The notes: generated by a model not told the origin, from the sequence alone. Counted from the stretch's first letter, positions 47,038-57,271 are shown. The stretch: DNA of 64,000 nt from Caldilineaceae bacterium (GCA_022842065.1 JALHQH010000049.1:1-64000), one strand, 5' to 3'. Numbers and translations: made by a program.

Positions 47038-48642
47038 TTAGCGACCAGGCAGCGCCGCATGAGCTGGTGTGGTCCAACGGGCCACCAATGTACGGAAATG
47101 TTCACCGCGAGCCTCGAAGTCCCGATAGGCATCGTAGCTCGTGCCGCCGGGCGAGAGTAACACCACGCCGGGCAAGGCGGTCGGTTGGCCAGCAGTGTCT
47201 GAAACCCGTGCTGCCAGGGCGACCGCTTCATCCAGCCGTTGCACCACGGCACAATTGGGTGCTTTACTCTTATTATAATGGGCGCGTTCCTGAACCTTCT
47301 CCACAATCATGGCGCCGGCATGACCAAAACCAATCAGATAGTTAACTCTGGCGATTACTTCATCGGCAAAGTGTTCCCAGGGCAGATTTTTGTCCTTGCC
47401 ACCGGCCACCAGAATGAGCGTCTGTTGCTCTGGCGCAAAACAGCGCAGGGCCGCCACAGCCCGCTCGGGTGAGGTCGCAATGCTATCATTAATCCAGGTG
47501 ACACCGCCCTGGACCAGCACCGTCTCCAAACGGTGTGGCACGCCTTGAAAGCGCCGCGCCACCTCGCCCATCCCCGCAATGGTCGCCCCAACCGCGCCAC
47601 TGATGGCGGCGGCCGCCAGCAAGTTGCTGACATTGTGCTCGCCACGCAGTTGTAACTCTGCACGGCGGCAGATCGGTTGGCCCGCATAAATTAACAGATC
47701 TTCGGCCACCCAAGCACCACTGCCCAACAGTTGCTGCCGACTAAATGGGACAAGTTGCACGCCCTTGGCGGTCAGCGCGGTCTTAACATTGGCCAGTAAT
47801 GGCTCTAGCCGCCAGTCGCTTGGCAAAGGGATTGAGTGTGGTTGCCCTTCATCACTGGCCAGCCGTTGCGTGACACTATCATCAAGGCTCAGCACCACCT
47901 GCCCAGGCATCGCCCGCGTGCCAGTGCCTACCGACTGCAACAGATTAAACTTCGCCGCCGCGTAGGCCGCCATATGGGGATGGCGGTCCAGATGGTTAGG
48001 CGTCACATTCAGAATGGCCGCCACATCCGGCCCAATCCCTTCCAGGGTGCCGCTGGTGAGCAACGGATCAAAGAGCTCTAACTGAAAGCTACTGAGCTCT
48101 AACACAATCACATCGCCGGGGACAATTTGATCAAGGCGGTCAATCAAAGGGGTACCGATGTTGCCACCAACATGCACCGTTTTACCACTGGCCGCCAACA
48201 TTTGTCCCACCAAGGTGGTGGTCGTGGTTTTGCCACTGCTCCCGGTAATGGCAACCACCGGCCCCAAACCGCACGCCGCGGCCAGTTGCATCGTCAACAG
48301 ACTATCGTTGCTCAGCCCAATCCCACGCGCAATTGCCGCCTGCACAATTTCCAGTTGCGGCGGAACACCACCACTCAGACAGAGCAGATCACAGCCGTCT
48401 AACAGGGTGAGTGGATGGCCCCCCAGCACCAATTCAACGGGCAGATCACCCAATTGGGCCAACTCGGTGGCCAACTTTTCGGCATCGGCGGCGTCGCTGA
48501 TGACCGTTTGCGCACCGGCACGGGCAAAAAAACGGGCAAGCGCCAACCCCTGGCGTGCTAGCCCTAAAATCACGATGCGCTTGTCGGCAAAACGCTGCCG
48601 AGCAATGGTTTCTGCTGTGACGTCAACTGTGCTCGTCGCCAT
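47038..48642 (-). CDS. murD: UDP-N-acetylmuramoylalanine--D-glutamate ligase MurD
   Basis: Adds D-Glu to UDP-MurNAc-L-Ala. The N-terminal domain starts [22 protein letters not shown] and the ATP loop is [36 protein letters not shown] is the usual C-terminal signature. The Met at 48642 (MATSTVDV) is preferred to one five codons earlier (MRRRPM). At ~534 aa it is longer than the E. coli enzyme (438) because of extra segments after the central domain. Confidence 0.95.
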   Translation of the reverse strand: MATSTVDVTAETIARQRFADKRIVILGLARQGLALARFFARAGAQTVISDAADAEKLATELAQLGDLPVELVLGGHPLTLLDGCDLLCLSGGVPPQLEIVQAAIARGIGLSNDSLLTMQLAAACGLGPVVAITGSSGKTTTTTLVGQMLAASGKTVHVGGNIGTPLIDRLDQIVPGDVIVLELSSFQLELFDPLLTSGTLEGIGPDVAAILNVTPNHLDRHPHMAAYAAAKFNLLQSVGTGTRAMPGQVVLSLDDSVTQRLASDEGQPHSIPLPSDWRLEPLLANVKTALTAKGVQLVPFSRQQLLGSGAWVAEDLLIYAGQPICRRAELQLRGEHNVSNLLAAAAISGAVGATIAGMGEVARRFQGVPHRLETVLVQGGVTWINDSIATSPERAVAALRCFAPEQQTLILVAGGKDKNLPWEHFADEVIARVNYLIGFGHAGAMIVEKVQERAHYNKSKAPNCAVVQRLDEAVALAARVSDTAGQPTALPGVVLLSPGGTSYDAYRDFEARGEHFRTLVARWTTPAHAALPGR

Positions 48643-48676
48643 GGGGCGCCGTCTCATTTCTGTCTTATCGATGGAT

Positions 48677-48719
48677 CCTCACCGTATGCTGCCCGTATGA
48701 CGGGCAGCATACGGTGAGG
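48677..48719. terminator. Hairpin between mraY and murD
   Basis: 19-bp perfect arms CCTCACCGTATGCTGCCCG (48677-48695) and complement (48701-48719), 5-nt loop. It lies 9 bp after the mraY stop. No T-tract, so it may stabilise mRNA rather than end it. Confidence 0.75.
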
Positions 48720-48727
48720 GTAAGTTT

Positions 48728-49906
48728 CTAGATCAAGGCCAAGGCTACACCCAACATCCCGCTGAGAACGCTAATCAGCCAGAAGCGTTCCTTTACTTGC
48801 ATTTCACTCCACCCCAGCAATTCAAAGTGATAATGGAGCGGTGCCATCTTAAAGACCCGCTTACCTTCACCAGTGCGAATCCGCGTCCATTTGAAATAGT
48901 AGCGTTGGATGATGACACTGCCGGCTTCGGCCACAAAGATCGACCCAATCACCGGCAGCAACAACCACTGCCCGGTCATAATTCCCACCAGGCCGAGCGT
49001 AGCGCCTAGCGCCAGGCTACCCGTGTCGCCCATAAACATCTGCGCTGGGTGGGCGTTATACCAGAGAAAGGCCATTAACGCACCAACCATGGTAAAACAA
49101 AAGGCCATGAGATAGGTCTGATTTTGCAGATAGGCGATCACCCCATAGCTGGCAAAAGCGATGCTGCTAATGCTGCCGGCCAAGCTATCCAACCCGTCAG
49201 TAAAATTTACTGCATTGCTGGCACCCACAATAATAAAGATGACAATCGGAATCATCACCGGGCCAATTCGATAGAAACCATTGTCTGGTCCCTGCAAACC
49301 AGGAATGCCGATATAATCCCAATGGGGCGGGCCGTAATAGAGGACCAGGGCAATAATGGTAGCGAACGCCACCTGAAAGGTACTCTTCATGCGCTCGCTC
49401 ATGCCTTCCCCGCGGCCACGCATGCCCTTAATCCCCTGCCAATCATCAATCCCGCCTAGTAGGGCATGGGAGGCAACACAGAAGAAGAGAATTAAGGTGC
49501 TCTGCCCAATCGCATTAAGACCAACCAGATTGGCGATATTGAGCACCCCGGTGATCAAGAGCACCGGCACGACAATTAAGATCCCCCCCATTGTGGGGGT
49601 CCCTGTTTTCACCTGGCGGCTGCCTGGCTCCTCGACCCGGATCTGCTTGCCAATGCCCCAACGTTTGAGTAATGCAATCAAAGGCTTCCCCCAAAAGACG
49701 GCGATAAAGAAGCTGACTGTGCCCAAAGTTAGCGCATACGCCATGGATGACCCCATAAAATCTTCAAGCAGCTTGGATGAAACGAGACAAACGATCAACA
49801 AGGCGAGCAGACGAATGGCATGGGGTAGAAAACGCTGGGGGGCATTTTGCCCATCGGTGGCATTCCGGCTGCGCCGGGCGGCCAGTGTCAGTAGGGGAAG
49901 TCTCAT
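48728..49906 (-). CDS. mraY: Phospho-N-acetylmuramoyl-pentapeptide transferase MraY
   Basis: Integral membrane enzyme that makes lipid I from UDP-MurNAc-pentapeptide and undecaprenyl phosphate. About ten helices. The catalytic motifs are present: [45 protein letters not shown], and [18 protein letters not shown]. The C-terminal [23 protein letters not shown] block is diagnostic. 392 aa is somewhat longer than the usual 360, with a ~40-residue N-terminal extension. Confidence 0.97.
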   Translation of the reverse strand: MRLPLLTLAARRSRNATDGQNAPQRFLPHAIRLLALLIVCLVSSKLLEDFMGSSMAYALTLGTVSFFIAVFWGKPLIALLKRWGIGKQIRVEEPGSRQVKTGTPTMGGILIVVPVLLITGVLNIANLVGLNAIGQSTLILFFCVASHALLGGIDDWQGIKGMRGRGEGMSERMKSTFQVAFATIIALVLYYGPPHWDYIGIPGLQGPDNGFYRIGPVMIPIVIFIIVGASNAVNFTDGLDSLAGSISSIAFASYGVIAYLQNQTYLMAFCFTMVGALMAFLWYNAHPAQMFMGDTGSLALGATLGLVGIMTGQWLLLPVIGSIFVAEAGSVIIQRYYFKWTRIRTGEGKRVFKMAPLHYHFELLGWSEMQVKERFWLISVLSGMLGVALALI

Positions 49907-49954
49907 GGTCTATGGCCTTTCTCTAGAAGTGCGAAGCTGGTATTGGGTAGACAA

Positions 49955-49976
49955 GTAAATCAGTAAATCGGTAAAG
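49955..49976. repeat. GTAAATC[AG] tandem repeat upstream of mraY and after murF
   Basis: GTAAATCAGTAAATCGGTAAA: two full 8-bp units plus a partial, same unit as at 12374 and 51561. It lies between murF (stop 50010) and mraY (start 49906), within the dcw cluster. Confidence 0.65.
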
Positions 49977-50009
49977 ATGGGTAGTGGCCGGCATTACCGG
50001 CGTTAGGGC

Positions 50010-51530
50010 TTACGACGTTTGGATAATTTCAGCGACGATCGTATCCATGCCAACCGCGCGGCTGCCTTTGACCAGGACGAGATCATCCTGCCGCACATGC
50101 GTTTTGATGAGGGCAATGGCCGCTTCGTGATCAGGCAACAAATGGGCCTGCGCGGTGGGCAGCCCTACGCTGACCGCCTCTTCACCAATCTCACGGCCAA
50201 GTTCGCCGACAGTAATCAACAGATCGACAACATCAGCCGCGCGACGGCCAACCAGTTTGTGCCCTTCATCAGTATATTGTCCCAATTCCAACATATCACC
50301 CAGGACAGCCACTCGGCGGCCCTGCCGCTGTGGCTCTAGATCCGCCAACAGATTAAGCGCTGCAATGGTACTAGCGGGGCTGGCATTATAGGTGTCATCG
50401 ACAACGGTGCAGCCATTGATCCCAGGGACCACCACCAACCGCACCTGGCCCGGCATACTCTGCATACCCCGGACGATCTCTTCCCAACTTAGCCCTTCGA
50501 CCAATCCCAGCGCCGCTGCACGCAGGGCCGTATGGACGCTATGACGCCCCAACAAAGGCACCCGCATGTGGAGCGACTCCACCTTGCCGCTCTCTGGTTG
50601 GCGGTAGTGGAAGCGGAAGCGAATCCCTTCCAGCCCGGCGCTGGTGATCTCATCTGCCCACAGATCGGCTTCCGGGGTCAGCCCATAACGAAAGATCCGA
50701 GCCTTGGTGAGGTCTGCCATGGCGCGCACCCGTTCATCATCCCAGTTGAGAATGGCAACACCGCCGTCCGCAGCGCTAGGCAGGGCTTCGACCAATTCGG
50801 CCTTGGCCTGAGCAATCCGTTCCAATGTGCCCAGCCGCTCGAGATGACTTGGCCCAACGTTAGTAATAATTCCGACATGGGGTCGCGCCAGAGTACAGAG
50901 GGTGCGAATCTCACCAAGATCGTACATCCCCATTTCCAGCACGGCCCGTTCATGTTGCCAACCAAGGCCGAGCAAAGTGAAGGGTAACCCTTGTTCGCTG
51001 TTGAGGCTGCCGCGGTTATGTAATGTGTTGTAATGCTGTTGCAACACGACGGCGACCAGCTCTTTGGTGCTGGTTTTGCCCACGCTGCCCGTAATGGCGA
51101 CCACCCGCAAATCGGGGCGGCAACAATGTAAGCGCTGAAAGGCACCAATTTTTTGTAGCGCCGTGGTCGAACTATCGACGATGTAGGCCAACGCCGTTTG
51201 GGGTTGATAGCGATCCGAAAGTTTGGCGGTTGTCTCCCAGCGCCCGGTGGTACAGTCAATTACTTCCGCACCGTGGGCCTGCGCTTGGGCGCGCCCCTGT
51301 TCTTCACAGATAATTGCCTGTGCACCCCGTTGTAAAGCGTCGCCAATAAAAAAGTGGCCGTCGGTATGGCGGCCGGCAAAGGCGACAAAGAGATCACCCG
51401 CCGATGTATCGCGATTGTCGAGCAAAGCATGGCGAATTGGCGTCGCCGGCAAGACCAGCGGTGGAATCTGCCCAGTCAATGCCTGCCAGAGTGTATGTTG
51501 GGTAATCTGTGTTGCGATAACAGGACGCAT
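50010..51530 (-). CDS. murF: UDP-MurNAc-tripeptide--D-alanyl-D-alanine ligase MurF
   Basis: Adds D-Ala-D-Ala to the tripeptide precursor. The P-loop [15 protein letters not shown] and the central [18 protein letters not shown] block are present, and [20 protein letters not shown] is the MurF signature. 506 aa. In standard dcw clusters murE lies just upstream; here murF follows ftsI directly. This sequence is MurF rather than MurE because the DDTYNA signature is clear and no MurE-type DNPR-like site is seen. Confidence 0.95.
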   Translation of the reverse strand: MRPVIATQITQHTLWQALTGQIPPLVLPATPIRHALLDNRDTSAGDLFVAFAGRHTDGHFFIGDALQRGAQAIICEEQGRAQAQAHGAEVIDCTTGRWETTAKLSDRYQPQTALAYIVDSSTTALQKIGAFQRLHCCRPDLRVVAITGSVGKTSTKELVAVVLQQHYNTLHNRGSLNSEQGLPFTLLGLGWQHERAVLEMGMYDLGEIRTLCTLARPHVGIITNVGPSHLERLGTLERIAQAKAELVEALPSAADGGVAILNWDDERVRAMADLTKARIFRYGLTPEADLWADEITSAGLEGIRFRFHYRQPESGKVESLHMRVPLLGRHSVHTALRAAALGLVEGLSWEEIVRGMQSMPGQVRLVVVPGINGCTVVDDTYNASPASTIAALNLLADLEPQRQGRRVAVLGDMLELGQYTDEGHKLVGRRAADVVDLLITVGELGREIGEEAVSVGLPTAQAHLLPDHEAAIALIKTHVRQDDLVLVKGSRAVGMDTIVAEIIQTS

Positions 51531-51560
51531 GGTACTCCAAAGGATCGGACAGTAGTAGAA

Positions 51561-51632
51561 CAGTAAATCGGTAAATCGGTAAATCGGTAAATCGGTAGAA
51601 TGTTACTGATTTACCGATTTACCGATTTACCG
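51561..51632. repeat. GTAAATCG tandem repeat in inverted arms, over the ftsI stop codon
   Basis: The left arm has four GTAAATCG units (51563-51594); the right arm has three GATTTACC units (51608-51631), complementary to the left, with a short central AGAATGTTACT. The ftsI stop (51627-51629) is inside the right arm. It lies between ftsI and murF. Confidence 0.85.
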
Positions 51633-53501
51633 GACAACAGCCACCTGATCGCGAATCTCATCCGGTGGGATGTTCAGATGTTCAAAGAGCCGCCGTGAAA
51701 CCTGGGCAAAGACAGGGGCGGCGGTATAGGCGGCCCATTGGCTGATGGCAAAATCTGGCTCATCAAGCTTGACCAGCACCACAAATTTGGGATCATTTGC
51801 CGGGGCAAAGCCAACAAAGCTCACAATTGTGGCATCTTCCCGGTAACCTTCTGGACTAGGAATCTGGGCCGTACCACTTTTGCCGGCCACGGTCCAACCA
51901 GGGACAAGCGCAGCCTTGTTGCCAGTGTTTACGGTGTAGATCATCATTTCGGTCAAGTCGGCGGCGGATTGTGGGCTCATCACCGTGCGCACCACGGTCG
52001 GCTTGGTATAGAGCACGTTACCATCCTCGATACGCGCCTGCACCAGGTAAGGCCGCATGAGCGTCCCCCCATTGGCAATGGCACAGACCGCATTCGCCAT
52101 CTGTAAGGGTGTGACAGCCAAGCCTTGGCCAAAACTATTCGTGCCCAGATCCGATTGACTCCACAACTCATTGCCCGGTGTCTTCAGTAGACCGGCCACC
52201 TCATCGGCGAGATCGACTTCGGTGCGGGTACCAAAGCCAAAGCGACGCACATACCGATAGAAGTCATCACTGCCCATGCGATCGGCCACCTGCGCGGTGA
52301 CGACGTTGAGAGACTTGGCCAGGGCATCTTCCACCGTAACTTGACCATTGGCCGTGCGACTGCTGTTATAGATAGTGCGCTGACCGACAACAATATAACC
52401 GTCGTCGGTGAAGACCGTGGTCGGCGTGATGACGCCCGTGTCAAGGCCACCGGCCATGGTAATCAGCTTAAACACAGAGCCTGGCTCAAAGAGCGCGCTC
52501 ACCGAGGGATTGGGATAACGCGCAACATCAACATTGCCACTCTGGCGCTGGTTTGGATCATAGTCAGGCCAATTCGCCAGCCCGAGAATGGCACCGGTCT
52601 GCGGCTCCATTACAATGATCGAACCGGTTTTAGCGCGATATTTGGCAATCGCCTCGCGCAATTCTTCCTCAATAATCCATTGAATCGACCGATCGAAGGT
52701 CAGCACCAGATCGCGGCCCGCAACCGAAGGCAGATAGCGACGGGTCTTGGTGGGTAGTGATTCGAAGGGTTTGATATCCCGTTCTAAGAGCCCAACACTG
52801 CTATTTAGAAAATTGTCATAATACTCTTCGACCCCATAGACGCCATAGGAGTCGGCGTGTGTAAAGCCCACCAAGTGGCTGGCCAGTGAATTTTGGGGAT
52901 AGAAACGATCAGGCACCGGTCGCACATTCAGATAGCGCAAAGGGGTGGCCGGATTCGCGGCTGTTTCTTGGGCGAGAAAGTCGAGCAACTGGTTACCCAA
53001 GGCTAGGTCCAGCCGTTTCACCAATTCAATATAGGCAAAACTTTTGTATTCAACGAGCATGGTCTGGCTTTCCGCCACTGGCAGGCCAATGACCCGCGCC
53101 AGCGTCTGCGCCACCGACAGCCGCTCCGCATCAGTTTTGAGATCTTTGGGCGAGGCCACCACCTGATAGAAGAAACGATCAGCGGCTAAGAGTTCACCAT
53201 CGCGATCCACAATCGTGCCGCGCGCCGGCTGTAGCAGTTGTGCGCTAGCGGTCAGTGGACTTTCGGCCTGTTGCACCACCTGATAAATAACCAGGCGGAG
53301 CAACACGACGGCCATCAACACGATCAAACCAAGGGCCAGCAAGCCAAACCGCCAGACACGCCGCGCCTGCTGTTCCACCCCTGGCGCAGCCGTTGCCGGC
53401 TCCCCCATTGGCGGCAAGGTCGAAGGACGCGGCATCACCAACGTAGAGTTTGGTGTCGCATTTTGCGGCATGGTGGGTAATCGTTGCTCTGTCATTCTCA
53501 T
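51627..53501 (-). CDS. ftsI: Penicillin-binding protein FtsI/PBP2-type transpeptidase
   Basis: A septal peptidoglycan transpeptidase. One N-terminal membrane helix (FGLLALGLIVLMAVVLLRLVIYQ) is followed by the PBP dimerisation domain. The transpeptidase has SVFK near residue 340 (LFEPGSVFKLITMAG), an SLN motif (AKSLNVVTAQ), and KSGTA near residue 540. No PASTA domains. 624 aa. The start overlaps the stop of the ftsL-like gene (TAATG), so they are coupled. It precedes murF. Confidence 0.95.
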   Translation of the reverse strand: MRMTEQRLPTMPQNATPNSTLVMPRPSTLPPMGEPATAAPGVEQQARRVWRFGLLALGLIVLMAVVLLRLVIYQVVQQAESPLTASAQLLQPARGTIVDRDGELLAADRFFYQVVASPKDLKTDAERLSVAQTLARVIGLPVAESQTMLVEYKSFAYIELVKRLDLALGNQLLDFLAQETAANPATPLRYLNVRPVPDRFYPQNSLASHLVGFTHADSYGVYGVEEYYDNFLNSSVGLLERDIKPFESLPTKTRRYLPSVAGRDLVLTFDRSIQWIIEEELREAIAKYRAKTGSIIVMEPQTGAILGLANWPDYDPNQRQSGNVDVARYPNPSVSALFEPGSVFKLITMAGGLDTGVITPTTVFTDDGYIVVGQRTIYNSSRTANGQVTVEDALAKSLNVVTAQVADRMGSDDFYRYVRRFGFGTRTEVDLADEVAGLLKTPGNELWSQSDLGTNSFGQGLAVTPLQMANAVCAIANGGTLMRPYLVQARIEDGNVLYTKPTVVRTVMSPQSAADLTEMMIYTVNTGNKAALVPGWTVAGKSGTAQIPSPEGYREDATIVSFVGFAPANDPKFVVLVKLDEPDFAISQWAAYTAAPVFAQVSRRLFEHLNIPPDEIRDQVAVVR

Positions 53502-54058
53502 TAATCACGATCAGGGTTGACGGCAGTTTGGGCATCAAGGTTAGGTGATGCAGCCGATAGCGCATTGGCAGACAGGTCGGCAGCTAATGGGATAGCCATG
53601 AGCGGTTGAATTACATAGCGCCGCTCAAAAACCGGTTCATAGCCGGCGGCGAGTGCCCGCTCCTGCATGCGGGATAGGGTGGTTTCCTGGCTAATCGCCC
53701 AGATTAAGGTTGTCGATTCACGGCGAATGGTCCGGTACTCGACATCCAACTGTTGCAGTTCAATCCGGCTTTCCAAGATGTTGATGGCCAGCAAAAGATG
53801 AAGGACCAGACCACCACAGATGACTGTTATCGCCAGCAAAAAGAGTACAAAAGCACGTGCGGTATCCGGCAGGCGCAAGGTGCGGGCAAGCAGTTGCCAG
53901 CTGCCATAGTTCGACGGTTCCACGGCGGCAAGTGTGCCAGTGGCCCGTTGCCCTGCTGGGCCACGCAGCGAGCGGGCGAGGCCTGCAGGTACAGCGCTCG
54001 AAATGGAAGTCGAAAGAGAGGAAGAGATCGTCTGATTGCGTAACATAGATTGAGTCAT
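53501..54058 (-). CDS. ftsL: FtsL-like cell division membrane protein
   Basis: Located between rsmH and ftsI, the usual site of ftsL. The protein has a disordered Ser/Ala-rich N-terminal part and one membrane helix (AFVLFLLAITVICGGLVLHLLLAI). Next is a leucine-rich coiled-coil-like segment (ILESRIELQQLDVEYRTIRRES), then MQERALAAGYEPVFERRYV and a ~50-residue tail. This is the FtsL/DivIC layout. The start is uncertain: Met at 54058 or 54046; the frame remains open to 54166. Identification rests on position plus architecture, as sequence identity in this family is low. Confidence 0.7.
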   Translation of the reverse strand: MTQSMLRNQTISSSLSTSISSAVPAGLARSLRGPAGQRATGTLAAVEPSNYGSWQLLARTLRLPDTARAFVLFLLAITVICGGLVLHLLLAINILESRIELQQLDVEYRTIRRESTTLIWAISQETTLSRMQERALAAGYEPVFERRYVIQPLMAIPLAADLSANALSAASPNLDAQTAVNPDRD

Positions 54059-54204
54059 CCACTTGGGTAATTGATCCGACTGTATTGGCGCAACGTCATA
54101 GTAACCGTGGGGGATGGGCTGCGACGAAATCAGTAAAAAGGGCATACAAATTGCAATTGTATTCAAAACGCCGAGCGAGTTAGCGTTTTCAAAGCAACCG
54201 CACT

Positions 54205-55167
54205 TTAGCGTTTTTGTGCAATGCGTAATTTGGCCGAGCGACTACGGGGGTTGGTGGCGCTTTCCGTTTCTGACGCAACAATTGGTTTGCGCGTGATCAG
54301 CTCCAATTGAGCCGTACGTTCATAGCCCCCTTGGGGCAACAACTTATTGGGCACAAAAGTACGTGCCTCTTGCTGCATCCACTGTTTGACAATACGATCT
54401 TCCAAACTATGGAAGCTAATCACCGCTAATCGTCCACCAGGTTTAAGCAATTGCAATGCTTGTGGCAACACCCGCTCTAATTGCGTCAGCTCCTCATTCA
54501 CAGCAATCCGCAGCGCTTGAAAGGTGCGGGTGGCCGGGTGAATACGGCTGCCCTTACGACCGCCTACGGCTTGTTCAATCGCCGCCGCCAGCGCGCCGGT
54601 GGTGACAAACGGTCGGCGTTGGACCAAGTATCGCGCAATTTTTCGACTTAACCGTTCTTCCCCGTAGCGATAAATCAAGTCGGCCACTTCCTGTTCTGGC
54701 CACTGATTGACGATATCAGCGGCACTCAAGCCTTGCGTTGGGTCAAAACGCATATCCAGGGGACCATCTTGCCCAAAAGAAAAACCGCGTTCGGGTGTTT
54801 CCAGTTGAAAGCTGCTTAAACCAAGGTCAAGTAAAATCGCATCAACAGCCGCAAAGCCATGTTGTGTGGCAAGAGTCGCCAGGTTACCAAAATTGCCTTG
54901 GACCAGGCTCAATCGTGCGGTTGCAATGGCCGCTGCTAATGTAAGCGTTACACGCCGAATTGCCGCCGGGTCGGCATCAAGCCCTAACACTCGACCAGTG
55001 GGGGCGGTATGGGCAAGCAATGCGGCTGTATGGCCGCCCCCGCCCAATGTCCCATCGATCACCAGTAGCCCTGGGCTAAGCGCCAATCCGGCGAGCACTT
55101 CGTCGAGCAACACAGGGATATGGCCAGCCTGTTCTGGATCGGCGGCGATGTTGTCAAAATGATCCAT
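54205..55167 (-). CDS. rsmH: 16S rRNA (cytosine(1402)-N(4))-methyltransferase RsmH (MraW)
   Basis: Methylates C1402 of 16S r[16 protein letters not shown] near residue 16, the SAM motif [14 protein letters not shown] near 39-52, [11 protein letters not shown], and [15 protein letters not shown] are all diagnostic. The C-terminal [24 protein letters not shown] segment and [11 protein letters not shown] tail are normal. 320 aa. It follows mraZ, but the two are separated by an unusual 530-bp AT-rich spacer. Confidence 0.97.
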   Translation of the reverse strand: MDHFDNIAADPEQAGHIPVLLDEVLAGLALSPGLLVIDGTLGGGGHTAALLAHTAPTGRVLGLDADPAAIRRVTLTLAAAIATARLSLVQGNFGNLATLATQHGFAAVDAILLDLGLSSFQLETPERGFSFGQDGPLDMRFDPTQGLSAADIVNQWPEQEVADLIYRYGEERLSRKIARYLVQRRPFVTTGALAAAIEQAVGGRKGSRIHPATRTFQALRIAVNEELTQLERVLPQALQLLKPGGRLAVISFHSLEDRIVKQWMQQEARTFVPNKLLPQGGYERTAQLELITRKPIVASETESATNPRSRSAKLRIAQKR

Positions 55168-55696
55168 GGTTTTAGCTGCCAGATCTCAAATAAACAGACG
55201 CTTTTTTCGTACTTTTTGCCTAAGAATTAAGAGCTTTTTTATAACATTGTCTTTTATTTTCAAATCAAGTACAAGAAAGTTTATGTAGCTTTTTGGAAGC
55301 TATTTAAATGCTTTCTATAAGCTCAATAATAACTTAAATAATTGTAAATACAAATAAAAAAGACGCTATTGAAACAGATTAAACTTGCTTTTTCTTACAT
55401 TTTTTACTGCTAATTACTCGAGTAAACATCTATTTTCACAATGGTTTTAGACGCTATAACGAGCGGTTTTGAGCGAAAAATATAAGCAATATTGCTTATA
55501 TTTTCACGCTTTTGCGTTACTAAATCTATGCTTTTAAGTCAAAATTAAAGCAACTTTCTAAATAGAAAGAGTAACTATCTATAGCTTTTTACAGCGCTAT
55601 CTAGAAGATACTAAGCAGTAAACTAACTGCTGAATTAACGAATTAATATAGATTTTTTCTGACTTAGAAACAACTAATAATTGCCTATCTACCGAC
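55168..55696. other. AT-rich spacer between mraZ and rsmH, no gene seen
   Basis: 529 bp with markedly higher AT than the rest and many short words of the type AGCTTTTT, ACGCTATT and ACGCTTTT. No ORF of note in either direction, no perfect long hairpin. mraZ and rsmH are normally nearly adjacent. It may be a replaced or decayed segment, an origin-like or nucleoid-protein binding region, or an internal promoter. Confidence 0.5.
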
Positions 55697-56131
55697 TTAG
55701 ATATTGAGCGCAGCAAAGAAATCTTGGTCAAACTCACCGCTATCTAATGGCTGTAAAACCTTTTCGTCCCAAAGGGTTGGACGCCACAATTCGACAAAGG
55801 TATTAACACCGGCGACGATGATGTCGGCTTCGATCTGGGCAAACTCCCGTAGCCGTTGACTCAACAAGATCCGACCTTGTCGATCAGGGGTGAGATCCTC
55901 AGCCGCGCTAAAGAAGGCACGGCGCAACTGCGCAGAACGGGGGTCCGCCAAGGGTAGGGCGCTAACCTTGGCGGCAATCTTTTCCCATTCGGGCATGGGA
56001 AAGACCAACAAACAGCGATCCATCGGGCTGCGCGTCACAACCAGGCCGCCATCCAACTGCTCCCGAAACTTAGCCGGGATCGTCAGGCGTCCTTTACTAT
56101 CTAGTGTGTGCGCAAATTCGCCTAAAAACAT
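55697..56131 (-). CDS. mraZ: Transcriptional regulator / division cluster protein MraZ
   Basis: An AbrB-fold DNA-binding protein that regulates the dcw operon and heads it. The start at 56131 (MFLGEFAHTLDSKGRLTIPAKFR) is the canonical N-terminus; an upstream in-frame TG start at 56170 would add 13 residues with no similarity. The DSKGRLTIP and DRQGRILLSQRLREFA blocks are the two AbrB-like repeats. 144 aa. The promoter 370 bp upstream contains four matching operator repeats, implying autoregulation. Confidence 0.95.
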   Translation of the reverse strand: MFLGEFAHTLDSKGRLTIPAKFREQLDGGLVVTRSPMDRCLLVFPMPEWEKIAAKVSALPLADPRSAQLRRAFFSAAEDLTPDRQGRILLSQRLREFAQIEADIIVAGVNTFVELWRPTLWDEKVLQPLDSGEFDQDFFAALNI

Positions 56132-56469
56132 GGCTACTGTTGACTCAGTGTTGCGGTTGATTACTTGCACATGAACACAAGCAATTGTTTAAACTTTTGT
56201 TGCAATTTACTACTTTAGCCGCTAGTTAGTCGTTAGCGACTGAGCAAGGCATCGAGTGACAGCTAAAGAACAAGCGCATTTATATTCGCTTGCCCTTTCG
56301 CGCAATAACTATCAGTTGGGTGCGATGATTAGCTGGAATGGGTAGCGCAAGAAGCGATCATGCCGTCAATAGATGCTCGTGATTGAGTGCTGATGATGGC
56401 AAAGCTAACTATCCCAAACGAACAATTTCAAACGCTGCCCCTGTAGAGTACGCAGCTTTTTACCTTTTT

Positions 56470-56509
56470 GTTCCACTTTGCCCCACTCTACACCACTTCG
56501 CGCCACATT
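56470..56509 (-). promoter_or_regulatory. MraZ box: four 10-bp operator repeats
   Basis: On the - strand four consecutive 10-mers read AATGTGGCGC (56509-56500), GAAGTGGTGT (56499-56490), AGAGTGGGGC (56489-56480), AAAGTGGAAC (56479-56470). Each carries GTGG in the same phase. This fits published MraZ sites, in which (A/G)AGTG(G/T) repeats occur with 10-bp spacing. The first unit overlaps the -10 box, so binding would block transcription. Confidence 0.85.
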
Positions 56510-56535
56510 ATAACGAAATTTCCTTCCAATGTCTA
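56507..56535 (-). promoter_or_regulatory. Promoter of the mraZ-ftsZ division cluster
   Basis: On the - strand TAGACA (56535-56530), 17-bp spacer, TATAAT (56512-56507). The -10 is perfect and overlaps the MraZ box. The predicted start is near 56500, giving a leader of ~370 nt before the mraZ ATG. Confidence 0.82.
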
Positions 56536-56672
56536 GTCCCAACTTGTAAATGTTTGGGATATTTGGGATACGACATTACAATTTTGCTTACAAAAATCTT
56601 TTATACTGAGCAAAGAGGCGCAGCCTAAGCCTTACGACTGCGGACAATCTTGTTGTTTTCATGATTTACTAT

Positions 56673-56701
56673 TTGACAAACTAAGCTTTATGTAGTATTC
56701 T
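56673..56701 (+). promoter_or_regulatory. Promoter upstream of rpoB
   Basis: TTGACA (56673-56678), 17-bp spacer, TATTCT (56696-56701). The predicted start is ~56708, about 565 nt before the rpoB start. It is divergent from the mraZ promoter and ~140 bp away. Confidence 0.7.
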
Positions 56702-56934
56702 TTTCAAGTTCAGCTATTTGGCTTTCTCTGTTGCGATTAATGTAGGGTTAATGCTCATTTAATGCACCCCCATTAGTATTATGGTAGTTCTGTTAATAAT
56801 ATTAATGTTTCGCTTGCGCATTCATTCATTGACACAGCGATGCTAGACCTAGAGTGACGATAAGCCAAGGTATTAGGGCAGTCATTGGCAGCAGTATTAA
56901 TTGGTACATTGTGACAAAAATTGGGATAAGGGGT

Positions 56935-57000
56935 AAATCAGGTTGCGTACGGGACGGGGTTGGAAAACAGCGAGTCCGGAACGCCGGCCTGATTTTTTTT
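56935..57000 (+). terminator. Attenuator-like hairpin in the rpoB leader
   Basis: AAATCAGG (56935-56942) pairs with CCTGATTT (56988-56995), followed by a run of eight T (56993-57000). The ~45-nt inside can form smaller stems (CCGG pairs). It is 270 bp before rpoB and downstream of the promoter, so it can act as a regulated terminator rather than an end of a gene. Confidence 0.65.
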
Positions 57001-57271
57001 AAGGCAACAATTCAAACAAATCTTACTATTTAGAGAAAAACTTTCAATTGACCGGCTGCCATCGTGCGATAGCCAATTGATGCATTTCAGGAAGACACCA
57101 AATGGTGGGGGGCGAAAAGAGCAAGGTAGCTCTGGCAAAGCTCGCCATATGGGTGTCTTGTTGTCGTTTTTTCGGTGGTTATACTCGCAGTTGTCATCAA
57201 CTAATTCTCTGTGTACAGCACCACGGCTGATTGATGACAGCGCCAAGTATATGATGAGGAGTGAATGCTAG

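Noticed and set aside
49955..49976. dnaA boxes or replication origin signals in the GTAAATC repeats
   Set aside because: The unit does not match TTATCCACA, and no dnaA/dnaN genes are near.
51561..51632. CRISPR-like array
   Set aside because: Units are 8 bp, contiguous without spacers, and form an inverted hairpin; no cas genes are present.
56935..57000. A ribosomal protein L10 leader
   Set aside because: rplJ/rplL are not present near rpoB here, and the structure does not show the L10 leader layout that I know.
57077..57271. A 64-aa upstream frame ending directly at the rpoB start codon
   Set aside because: It has no ribosome-binding site of note and no similarity to anything I know; the abutting stop may be chance. 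Kept only as a remark in the rpoB leader finding.
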